DNA of 64,000 nt from Mediterraneibacter faecis JCM 15917 (GCA_001312505.1 BBDW01000012.1:1-64000), one strand, 5' to 3'; numbered from the stretch's first letter, positions 18,957 to 32,795 are shown. Program-made: numbers and translations. Notes: generated by a model not told the origin, from the letters alone.

Positions 18957-20847
18957 TTATTTACTGCTCAAATATACAAGAAGCACGGACACATCTGCCG
19001 GTGAAACTCCTGAGATTCTGGATGCCTGGCCGATTGACGACGGGCGGATCTGATTCAGTTTCTGCTTTGCCTCAAGACGAAGGCTCTGAATCTCATCATA
19101 ATTAATATTTTCTGGAATCCTCTTGTTCTCAAGCTTCTTAAACTGCTCTACCTGACGCATCTGACGCTTGATATAACCATCATATTTGATATTAATATCA
19201 ACCTGTTCTTTCACATCATATGGCAGTTCTTCTCTGTGCTTATCGATCGGTGCGATCTTCTCATAAGACAACTCCGGTCTGCGGATCAGCTCTGCAAGTG
19301 TTGTTCCTGATGTCAGCGGTGTGCTTTCATAAGATTCAAGCAATGCCTGTACAGCTTCTGTAGTACCTACATTTGTGTGCTCCACACGCTCGATCTCTTT
19401 CTCGATCATCTCTTCCTTTTTCAGCAGTTTCTGATATCTCTCCTCATCGATCAGCCCACCTCGTAACCAATCTTTGTAAGACGCATATCTGCATTATCCT
19501 GACGAAGAAGCAGTCTGTACTCTGCGCGCGAAGTCATCATACGATACGGTTCATGACTCTCTTTTGTGACAAGATCATCAATCAGAACTCCGATATACCC
19601 TTGAGATCTGTCGATCACGATACCTTCTTTTCCCTGCAGCTTTCTCGCTGCATTGATTCCTGCGATCAGTCCCTGGGAAGCAGCCTCTTCATAACCTGAA
19701 CTTCCGTTAAACTGTCCACCACTGAACAGACCTTCAATCTCTTTGAATTCCAATGTACTCTTCAACTGTCTCGCATCAATGCAGTCGTACTCGATCGCAT
19801 ACGCATTTCGCACGATCTTCGCATGTTCCAGTCCCGGCACACTTCTGTACATTGCATACTGAACATCTTCCGGAAGTGAACTGGACATTCCACCGACATA
19901 CATTTCATTCGTCTCAAGTCCTTCCGGCTCGATAAACACCTGATGGCGATTCTTGTCCGGGAATTTCACAACCTTATCCTCGATCGACGGACAATATCTC
20001 GGTCCCGTACCTTCAATTGCTCCTGAATAAAGCGGTGAACGATCCAGATTGCCACGGATGATCTCATGTGTTGTCTCATTCGTATAAGTCAGCCAGCAGG
20101 ACGCCTGATCGATCTGAACACTCTCAGGATCTGTAGTAAACGAGAACGGTACAACCCTCTCATCTCCTTTCTGCTCCTGCATCTTGCTGAAATCAATCGT
20201 ATTCTTATCAATACGCGCCGGTGTACCTGTTTTGAAGCGATACATCTTAATTCCGAGTGCTTTCAGACTATCTGTCAGGTAGTTGGCACTCTGAAGCCCG
20301 TTAGGGCCGTATGTGTGCTTATTTCGCCGTAAATACAGCGTGCCTTTAAATATGTACCCGTACAGAGTACAACGGCCTTACAGCGGTAAATAGCGCCTGA
20401 GTACGTCTGTACTCCTGTGATCTTCCCATCCTCTGCCAGGATCTCTGTCACTTCCATCTGACGGATATCCAGATTCTCCTGGTTCTGAAGCACCTGACGC
20501 ATTGTTTTACTATAATTTGCCTTATCCGCCTGTGCACGCAGTGAATGCACGGCAGGACCTTTTGAACTGTTAAGCATCTTAGACTGGATAAATGTCTGGT
20601 CAATGACTTTTCCCATCTCTCCGCCAAGTGCATCCAGCTCTCTGACCAAATGTCCCTTTGAGCTTCCTCCGATATTCGGATTGCATGGCATCAGTGCGAT
20701 ACTGTCCACACTGACCGTAAAGATCACTGTCTTAAATCCAAGTCTTGCAGTCGCAAGTGCAGCCTCACAGCCCGCATGTCCTGCGCCTACAACGACAACA
20801 TCATATTCATCTTTATTTTCCCATACAGAACTTGCTGAATATTTCAT
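18957..20847 (-). CDS. mnmG: tRNA uridine-5-carboxymethylaminomethyl modification enzyme MnmG (frameshifted twice)
   Basis: An FAD enzyme of about 630 residues that works with MnmE on the wobble U34 of tRNA. The N-terminal FAD fold reads [38 protein letters not shown] is diagnostic. The frame breaks near 20307, where GGCCC for GGGCCC hides [20 protein letters not shown], and near 19457, where one G is missing from GTGGGGCTG before LIDEERY. The final helical domain (residues about 560-630) ends [15 protein letters not shown]. It overlaps the end of mnmE by 35 bp. Confidence 0.95.
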
Positions 20848-22201
20848 TTACTAAATCTTCTCCTATTGATTCTCCGGTAATATTTCCAAGTGATTCATAG
20901 GCATCCATCAGATCGATCGAATAGAAATCCTCCGGCATGCCGGCGTCAATGCTGAAAATGACTTTCTTCATACTCTCTCTCGCATTGACCAATGCATTTT
21001 TCTGTCTTGCATTTGTAATATAAACCTCTTCATTGAATGAGAGATCTCCCTTTAAGAACATTGCTTTCACGGTGTTCTCAAGTTCCTTGATTCCCTGCTC
21101 TTCCTTCGCAGAAATCGCAATCACAGGAATCTGCTTCTGAACACCCTTTTGTGAAATCCTTTCGCGGATCATCTCTTCTGTCACTACGGTATCCAGATCC
21201 GACTTATTAAGCAGAATCACTGTTCTTTTATCATAAATCAAATCAAAGATTTTTTCATCATTTTCGTCAAGATTTCTTGATGCATCTACAACATAAATAA
21301 TAAGATCTGCCTCTTTTGCGTATTCTTTCGCCTTATCGACACCCATTTTTTCCACAATATCGTCTGTCTGACGGATTCCTGCAGTGTCTATAATATTCAA
21401 AGTCAGTCCCTGCAGACGGATCTGCTCCTCTAAGACATCTCTTGTCGTTCCTTCAATATCTGTAACAATCGCACGATCATGACCCGCCAGAATATTCAGA
21501 AGGGATGACTTTCCTGCATTCGGTTTTCCAAGAATTACTGTCTGGATCCCCTCTTTCATGATCCTTCCATCATCCGAGGAATCAATCAGTTCTTTCAGCT
21601 GATCGATCACCTCTTCTGCTGCCTCCTTTAGCACCTCACCATATCCATCGACACTGATATGCTCCGGATCATCCAGCGCAGTCTCAATAAACGCTGTATG
21701 ATAAATAATCTTCTCACGGATCTCTTTGATCCTGTTCTTCACACTTCCCTTGAGCTGGCTGATCGAACTCTGCAATGCATACTCATTTTCTGATGTGATC
21801 ACATCGATGACCGCCTCTGCCTGTGACAGATCCATCTTGCCGTTTAAGAATGCCCTCTTGGTAAATTCTCCCGGCTCTGCCGGTCTTGCTCCCGCCTTTA
21901 AGACCGTCTCCAAAACTCTGCTTACAACATAAGTTCCACCGTGGCAATTGATCTCAACTGTGTCTTCTCCTGTAAATGTACGAGGTCCGCGCATCACCAT
22001 CACAAGTACTTCGTCAACTGTCTCATCTCCATCCATTACATGTCCATAATGAATCGTATGCGTTGGCACTTCTGTAATCGTTTCTTTCCCTTTATATACA
22101 CGATCTGCTATCTCCAGCGCCTCACTTCCGCTGATTCTTACAATTCCGATTCCCGAATTAGTCATACCTGTAGAAATCGCTGCAATCGTATCCTGATTCA
22201 T
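20813..22201 (-). CDS. mnmE: tRNA modification GTPase MnmE
   Basis: A 462-residue GTPase partner of MnmG, unbroken. The N-terminal tetrahydrofolate-binding domain ([20 protein letters not shown]) and [15 protein letters not shown] precede a helical region with an inserted G domain: G1 [13 protein letters not shown]3 DTAG, G4 NKSD. The protein ends in the conserved CIGK-type motif, here FCMGK, where the catalytic Cys is present. Length is normal. Confidence 0.97.
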   Translation of the reverse strand: MNQDTIAAISTGMTNSGIGIVRISGSEALEIADRVYKGKETITEVPTHTIHYGHVMDGDETVDEVLVMVMRGPRTFTGEDTVEINCHGGTYVVSRVLETVLKAGARPAEPGEFTKRAFLNGKMDLSQAEAVIDVITSENEYALQSSISQLKGSVKNRIKEIREKIIYHTAFIETALDDPEHISVDGYGEVLKEAAEEVIDQLKELIDSSDDGRIMKEGIQTVILGKPNAGKSSLLNILAGHDRAIVTDIEGTTRDVLEEQIRLQGLTLNIIDTAGIRQTDDIVEKMGVDKAKEYAKEADLIIYVVDASRNLDENDEKIFDLIYDKRTVILLNKSDLDTVVTEEMIRERISQKGVQKQIPVIAISAKEEQGIKELENTVKAMFLKGDLSFNEEVYITNARQKNALVNARESMKKVIFSIDAGMPEDFYSIDLMDAYESLGNITGESIGEDLVNEIFSKFCMGK

Positions 22202-22254
22202 GCCTTATTTCCTTTCTGTTTTCCTGCTCTGTACTCTGATTTCCTGCTTCCTAT

Positions 22255-22345
22255 ATTCTGATGATGTTGGGGGGCAAACTCCCCCCCCAACTATGATACC
22301 TACGGATTGTTTCGTGCAATGCACTCCCACAATCCTGGTATCATC
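22255..22345. other. Fold-back sequence between khpB and mnmE
   Basis: GATGAT at 22259-22264 can pair with ATCATC near 22341 around two inner stems (GTTGGGGGG/CCCCCCCCAAC and GGATTGT/ACAATCC). The G and C runs are of uncertain length. It may be a terminator remnant or a repeat; no function is assigned. Confidence 0.4.
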
Positions 22346-22368
22346 ATATTTTACCATAGAAAAAAGGA

Positions 22369-22413
22369 CGTTCCACACCTCACGAAAGTATCCGTGAAGC
22401 GTAAACGTCCTTT
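22369..22413 (-). terminator. Terminator after khpB
   Basis: On the minus strand AAAGGACGTT pairs with AACGTCCTTT, with an inner TTCACGG/CGTGA stem, followed by TTTTTT. It separates the rpmH-khpB unit from mnmE. Confidence 0.8.
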
Positions 22414-22435
22414 CGCTTCCGATTCATAAACAGTA

Positions 22436-23263
22436 TTATTTCTTCAAAGTAATAACAACTTTTCTGAACGGCTCTTCTCCCTCACTGTGTGTCATCACAT
22501 AAGGATCTGACTGCAGTGCTGAGTGGATGATTCTTCTCTCATAAGGATTCATCGGCTCAAGTGCCACCGGTCTTCTGTTTCTCTTTACCTTATGTGCAAT
22601 GTTCTTTGCAAGGTGTCTCAGAGTCTCTTCTCTTCTTGCACGATAGTTCTCTGTGTCAAGCTTTACTCTTACATAACCTTCCTGATGCTTGTTCGCTACA
22701 CGGTTCGCAAGATACTGCAGAGAATCCAGAGTCTGTCCTCTCTTACCAATCAGAATTCCCATATGCTCTCCACTCATATCTACGCAAAGTGCACCATCCT
22801 GATCGATCTCAGTCTTAAGCTCAACTTCCATGTCCATGGCTTTCATTGTATTCTTGAGGAAATCTTCTACTGCTTCGATTGTCTGAGGCTGAACTTCTAC
22901 AAGTTTTGTCTCTTTCTTAACTTCCTCTTTTACTTCTTTTTCTACAGCTTTTTCAAAAGCAGCCTTCTGAGGTTCATCCGCTTTCTTTTCTGCAGCTGCT
23001 TTCTGAGGCTGAACTGTTTCAACCTTCTTTGGCTCTGCTTTCACAGGTTCTTCTACTACAGGCTCTTCTACCTTCTCCTCTTTCGGTTCCGGTTTTCTTC
23101 TTGCTTCAATAACTGCCTGCTTCATTCCGATTCCCAGGAATCCTGCGCTTCCCTTCTCGATTACTTCGTACTCCAGTCTGTCGCTTGTTACACCAAGCTG
23201 GATTAATGCTTCTGTGATCGCATCATCAACTGTTTTCGCCGATACTCTGATACTACCGTTCAT
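22436..23263 (-). CDS. khpB: RNA-binding protein KhpB (Jag/SpoIIIJ-associated)
   Basis: A 275-residue cytoplasmic protein. Residues 1-50 are the Jag_N domain (VSAKTVDDAITEALIQLGV). Residues 60-125 are a charged Glu/Lys/Pro linker. A KH domain follows (MGILIGKRGQTLDSLQYLAN) and an R3H domain ends the protein (RNRRPVALEPMNPYERRIIH). It acts with KhpA on RNA in cell division and elongation in other Firmicutes. Position behind yidC is conserved. Confidence 0.93.
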   Translation of the reverse strand: MNGSIRVSAKTVDDAITEALIQLGVTSDRLEYEVIEKGSAGFLGIGMKQAVIEARRKPEPKEEKVEEPVVEEPVKAEPKKVETVQPQKAAAEKKADEPQKAAFEKAVEKEVKEEVKKETKLVEVQPQTIEAVEDFLKNTMKAMDMEVELKTEIDQDGALCVDMSGEHMGILIGKRGQTLDSLQYLANRVANKHQEGYVRVKLDTENYRARREETLRHLAKNIAHKVKRNRRPVALEPMNPYERRIIHSALQSDPYVMTHSEGEEPFRKVVITLKK

Positions 23264-23338
23264 CCCGATTCCTCCATCTTCAAATCCTGACCCGTCTCCT
23301 GCTTTTTAAGAGAACGGTTAGGAGTTACGAATCTTCCT

Positions 23339-24670
23339 TTATTTTTTCTTGCCCTTTTTTTCTTTAGAACTGCTCTCATCTTCTGCCTTCGGCTGGTTTG
23401 TCTGCTGTCCGCTGTTATAACGGCTTACCAGATTTGCCTTAGAAGCAAGGCTTCCCGGCTTGGAATTCTGAGCTTCTGCTTTGCTTTCTGGATCTTTTCT
23501 TCTTTCTCTGCTTCAGAAATTCCAGATTTTCCCTTTGTAACAGTACCCACATTACGAGTACTTGTTGTTGCCATCTTATTGATCTCTTTTGCAGAAGTTC
23601 CGTGTTTCTCACGTTTCTTCTGTGCTTTCTTCTGGTTCTCTTTGATCATCTCATCAAGAGACTTTGTGCTGAGATATTTGTTGATTGCAAGCTGCTGAAT
23701 ACATCTTACTGCTGCACTTGCTGCCCAGTAGAGACCAAGACCTGCCGGAAGTGTGAATCCCATAAATACTGAGATCAGCGGCATTGTGTATGTCATTGTC
23801 TTCATAGAGCTTGCCATCGGGTTATCTTTGTCATCTCCTGCCGGCTGTGCTGAAGCTTAACACTGATAAACTGTGTCAGACCTGCAAGTACCGGAATAAG
23901 TACTGCAGGATGATTCCTACAACAGATCCGTTGTGTAATGCAGTTGTCAACTGTGTCAGCGGCTGCTCTCCAATATTAATTCCAAGGAAACTGTTCAGGT
24001 GAGTAACCTTATCCATTGTCTGCTGTGCAAGATCCGTGATACTCGGCATCTTTTCCATCAGCGTATTCCATGTAGAATCCTGGAATTTATAAAGTACATT
24101 TACAATTGTATCTGCCTGGGAATAATCATAAGCCTTTGGGTTCATAAGAACCGGGCTTGCTTCACCGATCGTCTCCATGATCTTCTGGAAGCCATTTGTA
24201 TTCATGATTGCTTCTGTCACAGGCATATAAACATCTTTAACACCTTTTACATACGTCGGAATATCACGGATAACCGGATACAGCGCGAACAGAATCGGCA
24301 TCTGGATCAACATCGGGAGGCATCCACCTGTCATGGAAGTTCCATACTTCTCATAAACAAGATTGATCTCTTCCTGCTGCTTCATCATTGAAGCCTGATC
24401 TTTCTTTCCTTCGTATTTTTTCTGAATTTTCTTGATCTCCGGCTGCATAACAGCTGACATCTTAGAAAACTTCTGCTGCTTGATTGTAAGCGGAATCATC
24501 AATGTATAAATAATGATTGTGAAAATAATGATACAAACACCAATATTCTCAATACCAATCTTGCTAAGTACATTGAAGATACCATTCATTACCTGACCTA
24601 AAAGCCAGGCAATCTGTTTGATAATCGGCCAGTCTCCATAACCTGAAGCCAAAAGTCCGTATACTTCCAT
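23339..24670 (-). CDS. yidC: Membrane protein insertase YidC (frameshifted)
   Basis: YidC/Oxa1 insertase of about 440 residues that places proteins in the membrane. TM segments include IENIGVCIIIFTIIIYTLMI and GCLPMLIQMPILFALYPVI, a Gln/Lys hydrophilic groove region and the C-terminal PLISVFMGFTLPAGLGLYWA. At least three single-base losses break it: near 23908 (CTGGCAG read CTGCAG), near 23851 (AGCCCGGC read AGCCGGC) and near 23463 (an A). When restored, the reading runs through a Lys-rich tail to a stop at 23339. Confidence 0.93.
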
Positions 24671-24682
24671 TACTTATCCTCC

Positions 24683-24907
24683 TTAAGGTACCGGATCATA
24701 TCCACCTTTTGAAAATGGATTACAGCGCAGGATTCTCCATACCGCCAGAGCCCCCCCTCCCTTGAGTGCTCCGTACTTCTCGATTGCTTCCAACCCATAC
24801 TGTGAGCAGGTTGGATAATACTTACAAGTGCATCCGCCCTTCATTCCGGACAGATATTTCCTGTAAAAACGAATCATCCATAACAAGACATACTTCATCT
24901 GCGCCAC
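24683..24907 (-). CDS. yidD: Membrane protein insertion efficiency factor YidD
   Basis: A 74-residue protein with the family signature [19 protein letters not shown] and the ending [21 protein letters not shown]7 run near 24751 makes KGGGAL where KGG(x)L is usual. It may begin at the internal Met ([12 protein letters not shown]). It lies between rnpA and yidC, 12 bp before yidC, in the standard order. Confidence 0.95.
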   Translation of the reverse strand: MAQMKYVLLWMIRFYRKYLSGMKGGCTCKYYPTCSQYGLEAIEKYGALKGGGALAVWRILRCNPFSKGGYDPVP

Positions 24908-24925
24908 TTCCTTATCATTGTCTTA

Positions 24926-25261
24926 TCAGACATATATGTGATGAAGCTTTCCGAGATGGATCAGTGCACTTTCCACATCATGATAATTCTTATCCTTTGC
25001 ACTTGTTCTCGCGATTACTACTATATCATACCCACATCGGAAATGTTCTTCTGATAATCTATAACTTTCTCTGATCAATCGGGTAAGATGATGTCTTACC
25101 ACACTGTTTCCAACCTTCTTACTAACTGATATTCCCAGTCGGTTCTTATTCAGTTCGTTCGGGATTATATACATTACAAGACATTTATTAGCGAAAGATT
25201 TTCCATTCCTGTAGACTGACTGAAAATCTTTATTCTTTTTTAAAGACTCAGAAAATTTCAT
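24926..25261 (-). CDS. rnpA: Ribonuclease P protein component
   Basis: About 111 residues; helps RNase P RNA cleave tRNA leaders. I choose the ATG at 25261 (MKFSESLKKNKDFQSVYRNG) because AGAGGA lies 7 bp upstream and the length then fits the family; frames opening at 25276 or 25303 are too long. The RNA-binding helix is ISVSKKVGNSVVRHHLTRL (consensus has RN where this has RH). Confidence 0.93.
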   Translation of the reverse strand: MKFSESLKKNKDFQSVYRNGKSFANKCLVMYIIPNELNKNRLGISVSKKVGNSVVRHHLTRLIRESYRLSEEHFRCGYDIVVIARTSAKDKNYHDVESALIHLGKLHHIYV

Positions 25262-25341
25262 CAATATCCTCTTCATTCCAGATAACAAAAATCCTGTTAT
25301 CATTTAATATTAAATAGAAGAAAAGGCCACATATATGCGGC

Positions 25342-25476
25342 CTATGCTGATAACTGTTTTCTTCCTTTTGCTCTTCTTGCTGCCAGAACTTTTCTTCCGC
25401 CTGGTGTGCTCATTCTTGCTCTGAATCCGTGAACTTTAGATCTTGATCTCTTCTTCGGCTGAAATGTCATCTTCAT
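25342..25476 (-). CDS. rpmH: 50S ribosomal protein L34
   Basis: A 44-residue basic protein beginning [20 protein letters not shown] and ending in a Lys/Arg-rich tail ([11 protein letters not shown]). It is the first gene of the minus-strand block leading away from the origin, with a small hairpin (AGGCC/GGCCT, 25324-25343) just after the stop. Confidence 0.97.
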   Translation of the reverse strand: MKMTFQPKKRSRSKVHGFRARMSTPGGRKVLAARRAKGRKQLSA

Positions 25477-26179
25477 ATTCTTACACCTCCCTTATGCCTG
25501 ATATACCTTATAATAAAAGTATTCACAAAATTAACTTCGTTACTGCGCCTCAATATTAAAAGACACTGCTCTTAATTATAGAGGGAAAACCGCATAAAGT
25601 CAAGCTTTATCAACAATCTTTCCCTTAATTTCTGGCCTTTTTTCATTTTAAAGAGTTTTTCACATTTTCTGTGAATAATTTCACAGTTCCTCGAACCCCC
25701 CCTTATATATCAAGGAGTATAACTATTTTTTCACATAATTATACAACAGTTATACAGAAGTTATCCACAAAGTTATCAACATATGTGGATACTTCTGTAT
25801 AACCTGTGGAAAACCACTAAATATCGTGTTGATAAAATTTTTTTATTCATAAAAAACCATATTTATCAACGTTTTAAGATGTTGATAAAGTTATACACAC
25901 TGTTTTTTCATTGATTCTACAGCTTTTTTGATGTAAAATGTAATGGAGAGACTCTACCATTTTTAGAGTTATCCACATTATTTTAGTACGAAGTTAATAA
26001 AAAGTGGCTGTTTTTCACTTTTTTTAACAAACAGTTGCTGAAAACATTGTATTTGGGTAGGGGGGGAAAGTCTGCCCTAAAAGCCATAATCAGGAGTTGA
26101 ATGTGGATAAGTCCTGAATTATTTGCGCTGGATTTTCAACCTTTCCATTATAATTTTAAAAAATTAGGAGTTACTATCG
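25477..26179. other. oriC, rpmH-dnaA part
   Basis: A 703-bp AT-rich stretch with no gene. DnaA boxes include TTATCCACA at 25761-25769 and 25969-25977 and the inverse TGTGGATA near 25784. Near-matches are TGTGGAAAA at 25805 and repeated TTATCAAC/GTTGATAA sequences at 25770-25890. Poly-A/T tracts at 25835-25860 may be the unwinding element. C7 at 25696 and G7 at 26061 are probably length errors. The dnaA promoter must lie here, but I do not single it out. Confidence 0.85.
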
Positions 26180-27550
26180 ATGAACATTGTAGAACAAAAC
26201 TGGGATCAGGTACTAAACAAGATGAAGCTGGAATATTGCTCATCCAATATTTCTTATACTACATGGATTGCACCACTTACTGTTTATGAAGTCAAAGACA
26301 ATACCGTATATATTCTCGTCAAACTGAAGGCGAGTCTTGAACATATTCAAGATAAATATCTGCTTCCTTTTAAGGTCTGCATCGCCGAAGTAACCGGTAC
26401 AGAATATGAAGTGGAATTTGTAACCGACAGCCCGAAAGTGATTAAGGAAAAGAAAGAGTCTTCCGTCCAGAAGACCCGTGTAAATGCGATTTATGAAAAG
26501 GCAAACTTAAATCCAAAGTATACTTTCGACACATTTGTCGTTGGAAGCAACAACAATTTCGCCCACGCTGCTTCCCTCGCAGTTGCCGAATCTCCGGGAG
26601 AGATCTACAACCCTCTCTTCTTATATGGTGGTGTTGGACTTGGAAAGACCCATTTGATGCACTCCGTGGCACATTACATTTTGGAACATGATCCCTCCAA
26701 AAAAGTACTGTATGTCACAAGTGAAACTTTTACGAATGAACTGATCGATGCTCTTAAAGTAGGTAAGAACGGAAATGAACTGGCAATGACCACATTCCGC
26801 GAGAAATATCGTAATAATGACGTTCTTCTGATCGATGATATTCAGTTTATTATAGGAAAAGAAAGTACACAGGAAGAATTTTTCCATACATTTAACCACC
26901 TTCATGTGTCAGGAAAACAGATTATCATCTCCAGTGATAAGCCTCCGAAGGACATTGAGACACTGGAAGCCAGACTTCGCACACGTTTTGAGTGGGGTCT
27001 GATTGCTGACATCTCCTCTCCTGACTATGAGACAAGAATGGCGATTCTTCGTAAGAAAGAAGAACTCGACGGACTTGAGAAATATCATATTCCAGATGAA
27101 GTTATGCAGTACATTGCCAATAATATTAAATCCAATATCCGTGAGCTTGAAGGATCTTTGAATAAACTGATCGCTCTTTCTAATCTGGAGAATAAACCGA
27201 TCGACATTCCTTTGGCTGCTGAGGCCTTGAAGGATATGATCTCACCGGATGATACCCGTGCAGTTTCACCAGAACTGATCATGGATGTGGTTTCTGAACA
27301 CTTTAATGTACCGGTAGCTGAACTAAAAGGTAAAAAACGAAACGCTGAGATTGTTCTTCCACGCCAGATTGTCATGTATCTGTGCAGAAATATGACCGAT
27401 ACACCACTAAAATCCATTGGTGCCCTGCTCGGTGGTAAAGATCATGCTTCCATTAGCCATGGTGTACGCAAAATTGAGAATGATCTGAAGACAGATGAAG
27501 CTTTAAACAACACTGTGAATATAATTAAGAAGAAAATCAATCCTGTATAA
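26180..27550 (+). CDS. dnaA: Chromosomal replication initiator protein DnaA
   Basis: A 456-residue AAA+ initiator. Domain I is at 1-85 and a short linker follows. Domain III carries NPLFLYGGVGLGKTHLMHSV (Walker A) and DVLLIDDIQF (Walker B). Domain IV ends with the DnaA-box reader helix (ALLGGKDHASISHGVRKI). TTAGGAG lies before the ATG. The gene is intact and flanked by DnaA-box clusters on both sides. Confidence 0.98.
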   Translation: MNIVEQNWDQVLNKMKLEYCSSNISYTTWIAPLTVYEVKDNTVYILVKLKASLEHIQDKYLLPFKVCIAEVTGTEYEVEFVTDSPKVIKEKKESSVQKTRVNAIYEKANLNPKYTFDTFVVGSNNNFAHAASLAVAESPGEIYNPLFLYGGVGLGKTHLMHSVAHYILEHDPSKKVLYVTSETFTNELIDALKVGKNGNELAMTTFREKYRNNDVLLIDDIQFIIGKESTQEEFFHTFNHLHVSGKQIIISSDKPPKDIETLEARLRTRFEWGLIADISSPDYETRMAILRKKEELDGLEKYHIPDEVMQYIANNIKSNIRELEGSLNKLIALSNLENKPIDIPLAAEALKDMISPDDTRAVSPELIMDVVSEHFNVPVAELKGKKRNAEIVLPRQIVMYLCRNMTDTPLKSIGALLGGKDHASISHGVRKIENDLKTDEALNNTVNIIKKKINPV

Positions 27551-27907
27551 GGAAGATAACTCTATAAAATGTGAATAACTTGTCAGTTTTTCGCGTTAAT
27601 TGTGGATAACTTTGTAGAAAACCTGTAGATTTCTATGTGAATAACGTTGGGATAACAAAAATGTGGATTTTTTGCCGAATTTTTTTCCCCACAGTTTCAA
27701 CACGTTATTTTTCTGTAATCTACATAGTTATCCAAACCCGCAACCCCTTGATTTTAAAGGGCTGCAGCTACTTATCCACTTATCCACACCCCCCCTAAGG
27801 CGGAGAAGGCGGAATCGATTTATATAAATATACATAAATTACGCGAGAAAAAAACGTTATCCACATATCAACCGTAACCTTGAAACCTGAAAGGAGTAAT
27901 CATCAAC
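27551..27907. other. oriC, dnaA-dnaN part
   Basis: A 357-bp intergenic region with DnaA boxes in both directions: TGTGGATAA at 27601-27609, TTATCCACT at 27772, TTATCCACA at 27780-27788 and at 27857-27865, plus near-matches. An AT-rich stretch (27820-27840) follows. Together with the cluster before dnaA this makes a bipartite origin of the Bacillus type. Confidence 0.88.
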
Positions 27908-29017
27908 ATGAGAATCATATGCAAAAAATCGAATCTCGTAAAAGGAGTCAGTATTGTTTCCAAGGCAGTACCCTCTAAAACAACAATGCCTATTCTTGAA
28001 TGTATTCTGATTGATGCAACAACGGATGTAATCAAACTGACTGCCAATGATATGGAACTTGGAATTGAAACTACAATTGATGGAATTATTGATTCCAGAG
28101 GTATTATTGCTTTAAATGCAAAGATTTTTTCAGAAATTGTCCGTAAACTTCCAGACAATGATGTTGTTATTGAAACAGAATCTGACAATCAGGCAATTAT
28201 TACTTGTGAAAAAGCGAAATTTAATATCGCAGCCCAGTCAGGAGACGATTTTTCTTATCTTCCGGCGATTGAGCGTGAAGATTTTATTACTATTTCCGAG
28301 TTTACTTTGAAAGAAGTTGTTCGCCAGACTATTTTTTCAATTGCTGACAATGATACGAACAAGATGATGACAGGAGAACTTTTTGAGATTGACAATGATG
28401 TTCTCAGAGTGGTTTCTCTTGATGGTCACAGAATTTCAATCCGGAAAATCGAACTGAAAGATGCTTATCAGCCGAGAAAAGTAATTGTTCCTGGAAAAAC
28501 TCTTCAGGAAATCAGCAAGATTATTGGCGGTGAAGCGGATGCTGAAGTTGAGATTTCGTTTACAAAAAATCATATTGTCTTTGAATTTGACAGAACATTG
28601 GTTGTTTCCAGACTGATTGAGGGTGAATATTTCCGAATTGATCAGATGCTGTCCAGTGATTATGAGACAAGAGTACATGTGAATAAAAAAGAACTGTTAG
28701 ATTGTATTGATCGTGCAACTCTGCTTATCAAGGAGGGAGACAAAAAGCCGATTATCATTGACATCAAGAATGAATCAATGGAGTTGAAGATCAAATCACA
28801 GATTGGATCTATGGATGAACTGATTTTCTGTACAAAAGACGGAAAAGATCTGATGATTGGATTTAATCCAAAGTTTTTGATCGATGCACTTCGTGTGATT
28901 GAAGATGAAGAAGTAGACTTGTATTTTATGAATGCAAAAGCACCTTGCTTTATCAAAGATGAGAATCAGTCTTACATTTATCTGATTCTTCCAGTCAATT
29001 TTAATGCAGCTGTCTAA
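27908..29017 (+). CDS. dnaN: DNA polymerase III beta subunit (sliding clamp)
   Basis: 369 residues, the usual length, in three repeated clamp folds. Characteristic segments are MRIICKKSNLVKGVSIVSKA, KTTMPILECILIDAT and the C-terminal MNAKAPCFIKDENQSYIYLI with the closing LPV. GAAAGGAG is upstream. A terminator follows before the S4 gene. Confidence 0.97.
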   Translation: MRIICKKSNLVKGVSIVSKAVPSKTTMPILECILIDATTDVIKLTANDMELGIETTIDGIIDSRGIIALNAKIFSEIVRKLPDNDVVIETESDNQAIITCEKAKFNIAAQSGDDFSYLPAIEREDFITISEFTLKEVVRQTIFSIADNDTNKMMTGELFEIDNDVLRVVSLDGHRISIRKIELKDAYQPRKVIVPGKTLQEISKIIGGEADAEVEISFTKNHIVFEFDRTLVVSRLIEGEYFRIDQMLSSDYETRVHVNKKELLDCIDRATLLIKEGDKKPIIIDIKNESMELKIKSQIGSMDELIFCTKDGKDLMIGFNPKFLIDALRVIEDEEVDLYFMNAKAPCFIKDENQSYIYLILPVNFNAAV

Positions 29018-29038
29018 ACTCAGAAAATAATAGATTAT

Positions 29039-29069
29039 GCGGAGCAGACGCCCTGCTCTGCAATTTTTT
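29039..29069 (+). terminator. Terminator after dnaN
   Basis: GCGGAGCAG pairs with CTGCTCTGC (one mismatch), followed by AATTTTTT. Confidence 0.8.
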
Positions 29070-29175
29070 GACTTTTCAAAATCTAGAAAATTAAAAGTTT
29101 AAAAATGTTTAAAAGGTTTAAATAAAAAATAAAGATCAAAAATACTGATAAAAATTAATTAAGGAGTAATAAAAA

Positions 29176-29391
29176 ATGGAAATAATCAAACTGCGCCCTC
29201 AGGATGAATTTATTAAACTCGGTCAGGCGCTCAAGGCAGCCGGGTTAGTTGAAAGTGGTGTTGAGGCTAAGGACGTAATTCAGAACGGGCTTGTTCTTGT
29301 AAACGGAGAAATTGATACGAGACGCGGAAGAAAGCTTTATCCGGGCGATACAGCTTCTTTTGACGGAAATGAAATAAAAATTGAAAAATAA
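29176..29391 (+). CDS. yaaA: S4-domain RNA-binding protein YaaA
   Basis: 71 residues forming one S4 domain (FIKLGQALKAAGLVESGVEA, then NGLVLVNGEIDTRRGRKLYPG). This small protein is conserved between dnaN and recF in Firmicutes. AAGGAG precedes the ATG. Its RNA target is not known. Confidence 0.9.
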   Translation: MEIIKLRPQDEFIKLGQALKAAGLVESGVEAKDVIQNGLVLVNGEIDTRRGRKLYPGDTASFDGNEIKIEK

Positions 29392-29463
29392 TTAAAAAAC
29401 GTGTAGAATAACATGTGAGAGGTTTTCTCGCTCGTGTTATAACGTGATGGCGGGGGGGAAATT

Positions 29464-32501
<3,038 letters not shown>

Positions 32502-32518
32502 TAGTTATAGCGACACAA

Positions 32519-32581
32519 CAGGTAGATTCAGTCAAGCATGTTTCAAGTTTACTTGAAAGCATGATTGGATGAATCTATCTG
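32519..32581. repeat. Large imperfect palindrome after gyrB
   Basis: CAGGTAGATTCA at the left pairs with TGAATCTATCTG at the right, and inner CATG-TTTCAAGT pairs with ACTTGAAAGCATG, giving a hairpin with a tiny loop. It could end gyrB transcription, but it lacks a clean T-tract. Confidence 0.6.
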
Positions 32582-32757
32582 GGTTGCATTAGAAATGCCA
32601 ACCCAGCGAAAAATCGTCAGATTTTTGAGCTGGTGTGGAGCGTAAGAACGCGAAACCCAGTTAGATTTTGAGCTGGTGTGGAGCGTAAGAACGCGAAACC
32701 CAGTCAGATTTTTGAGCTGGTGTAGAGCGTAAAAACGCGAAACCCAGCCAGGTTTTG
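32579..32757. repeat. Four tandem CTGG...CCAG hairpin units between gyrB and gyrA
   Basis: The first unit (32579-32606) is a perfect hairpin, CTGGGTTGCATT/AATGCCAACCCAG. Three 43-44-bp units follow at 32627, 32670 and 32714, each of the form GAGCTGGTGTGGAGCG plus AACGCGAAACCCAG, with an inner GCGT/ACGC stem. Units 2-4 are about 90% alike. There are no unique spacers between them. Confidence 0.8.
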
Positions 32758-32795
32758 AATATGATAGACTGACCCTAGAAAAAAGGAGACAAGTG

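Noticed and set aside
22255-22345. tRNA-like fold between khpB and mnmE
   Set aside because: No cloverleaf, no TTCGA loop and no CCA end; the stems are built on suspect G/C runs.
25477-27907. Plasmid or phage origin
   Set aside because: The order rpmH-dnaA-dnaN-recF-gyrB with DnaA boxes and parS nearby is the standard chromosomal origin.
32627-32757. CRISPR-like array between gyrB and gyrA
   Set aside because: The repeats are contiguous and self-paired, there are no unique spacers and no cas genes.
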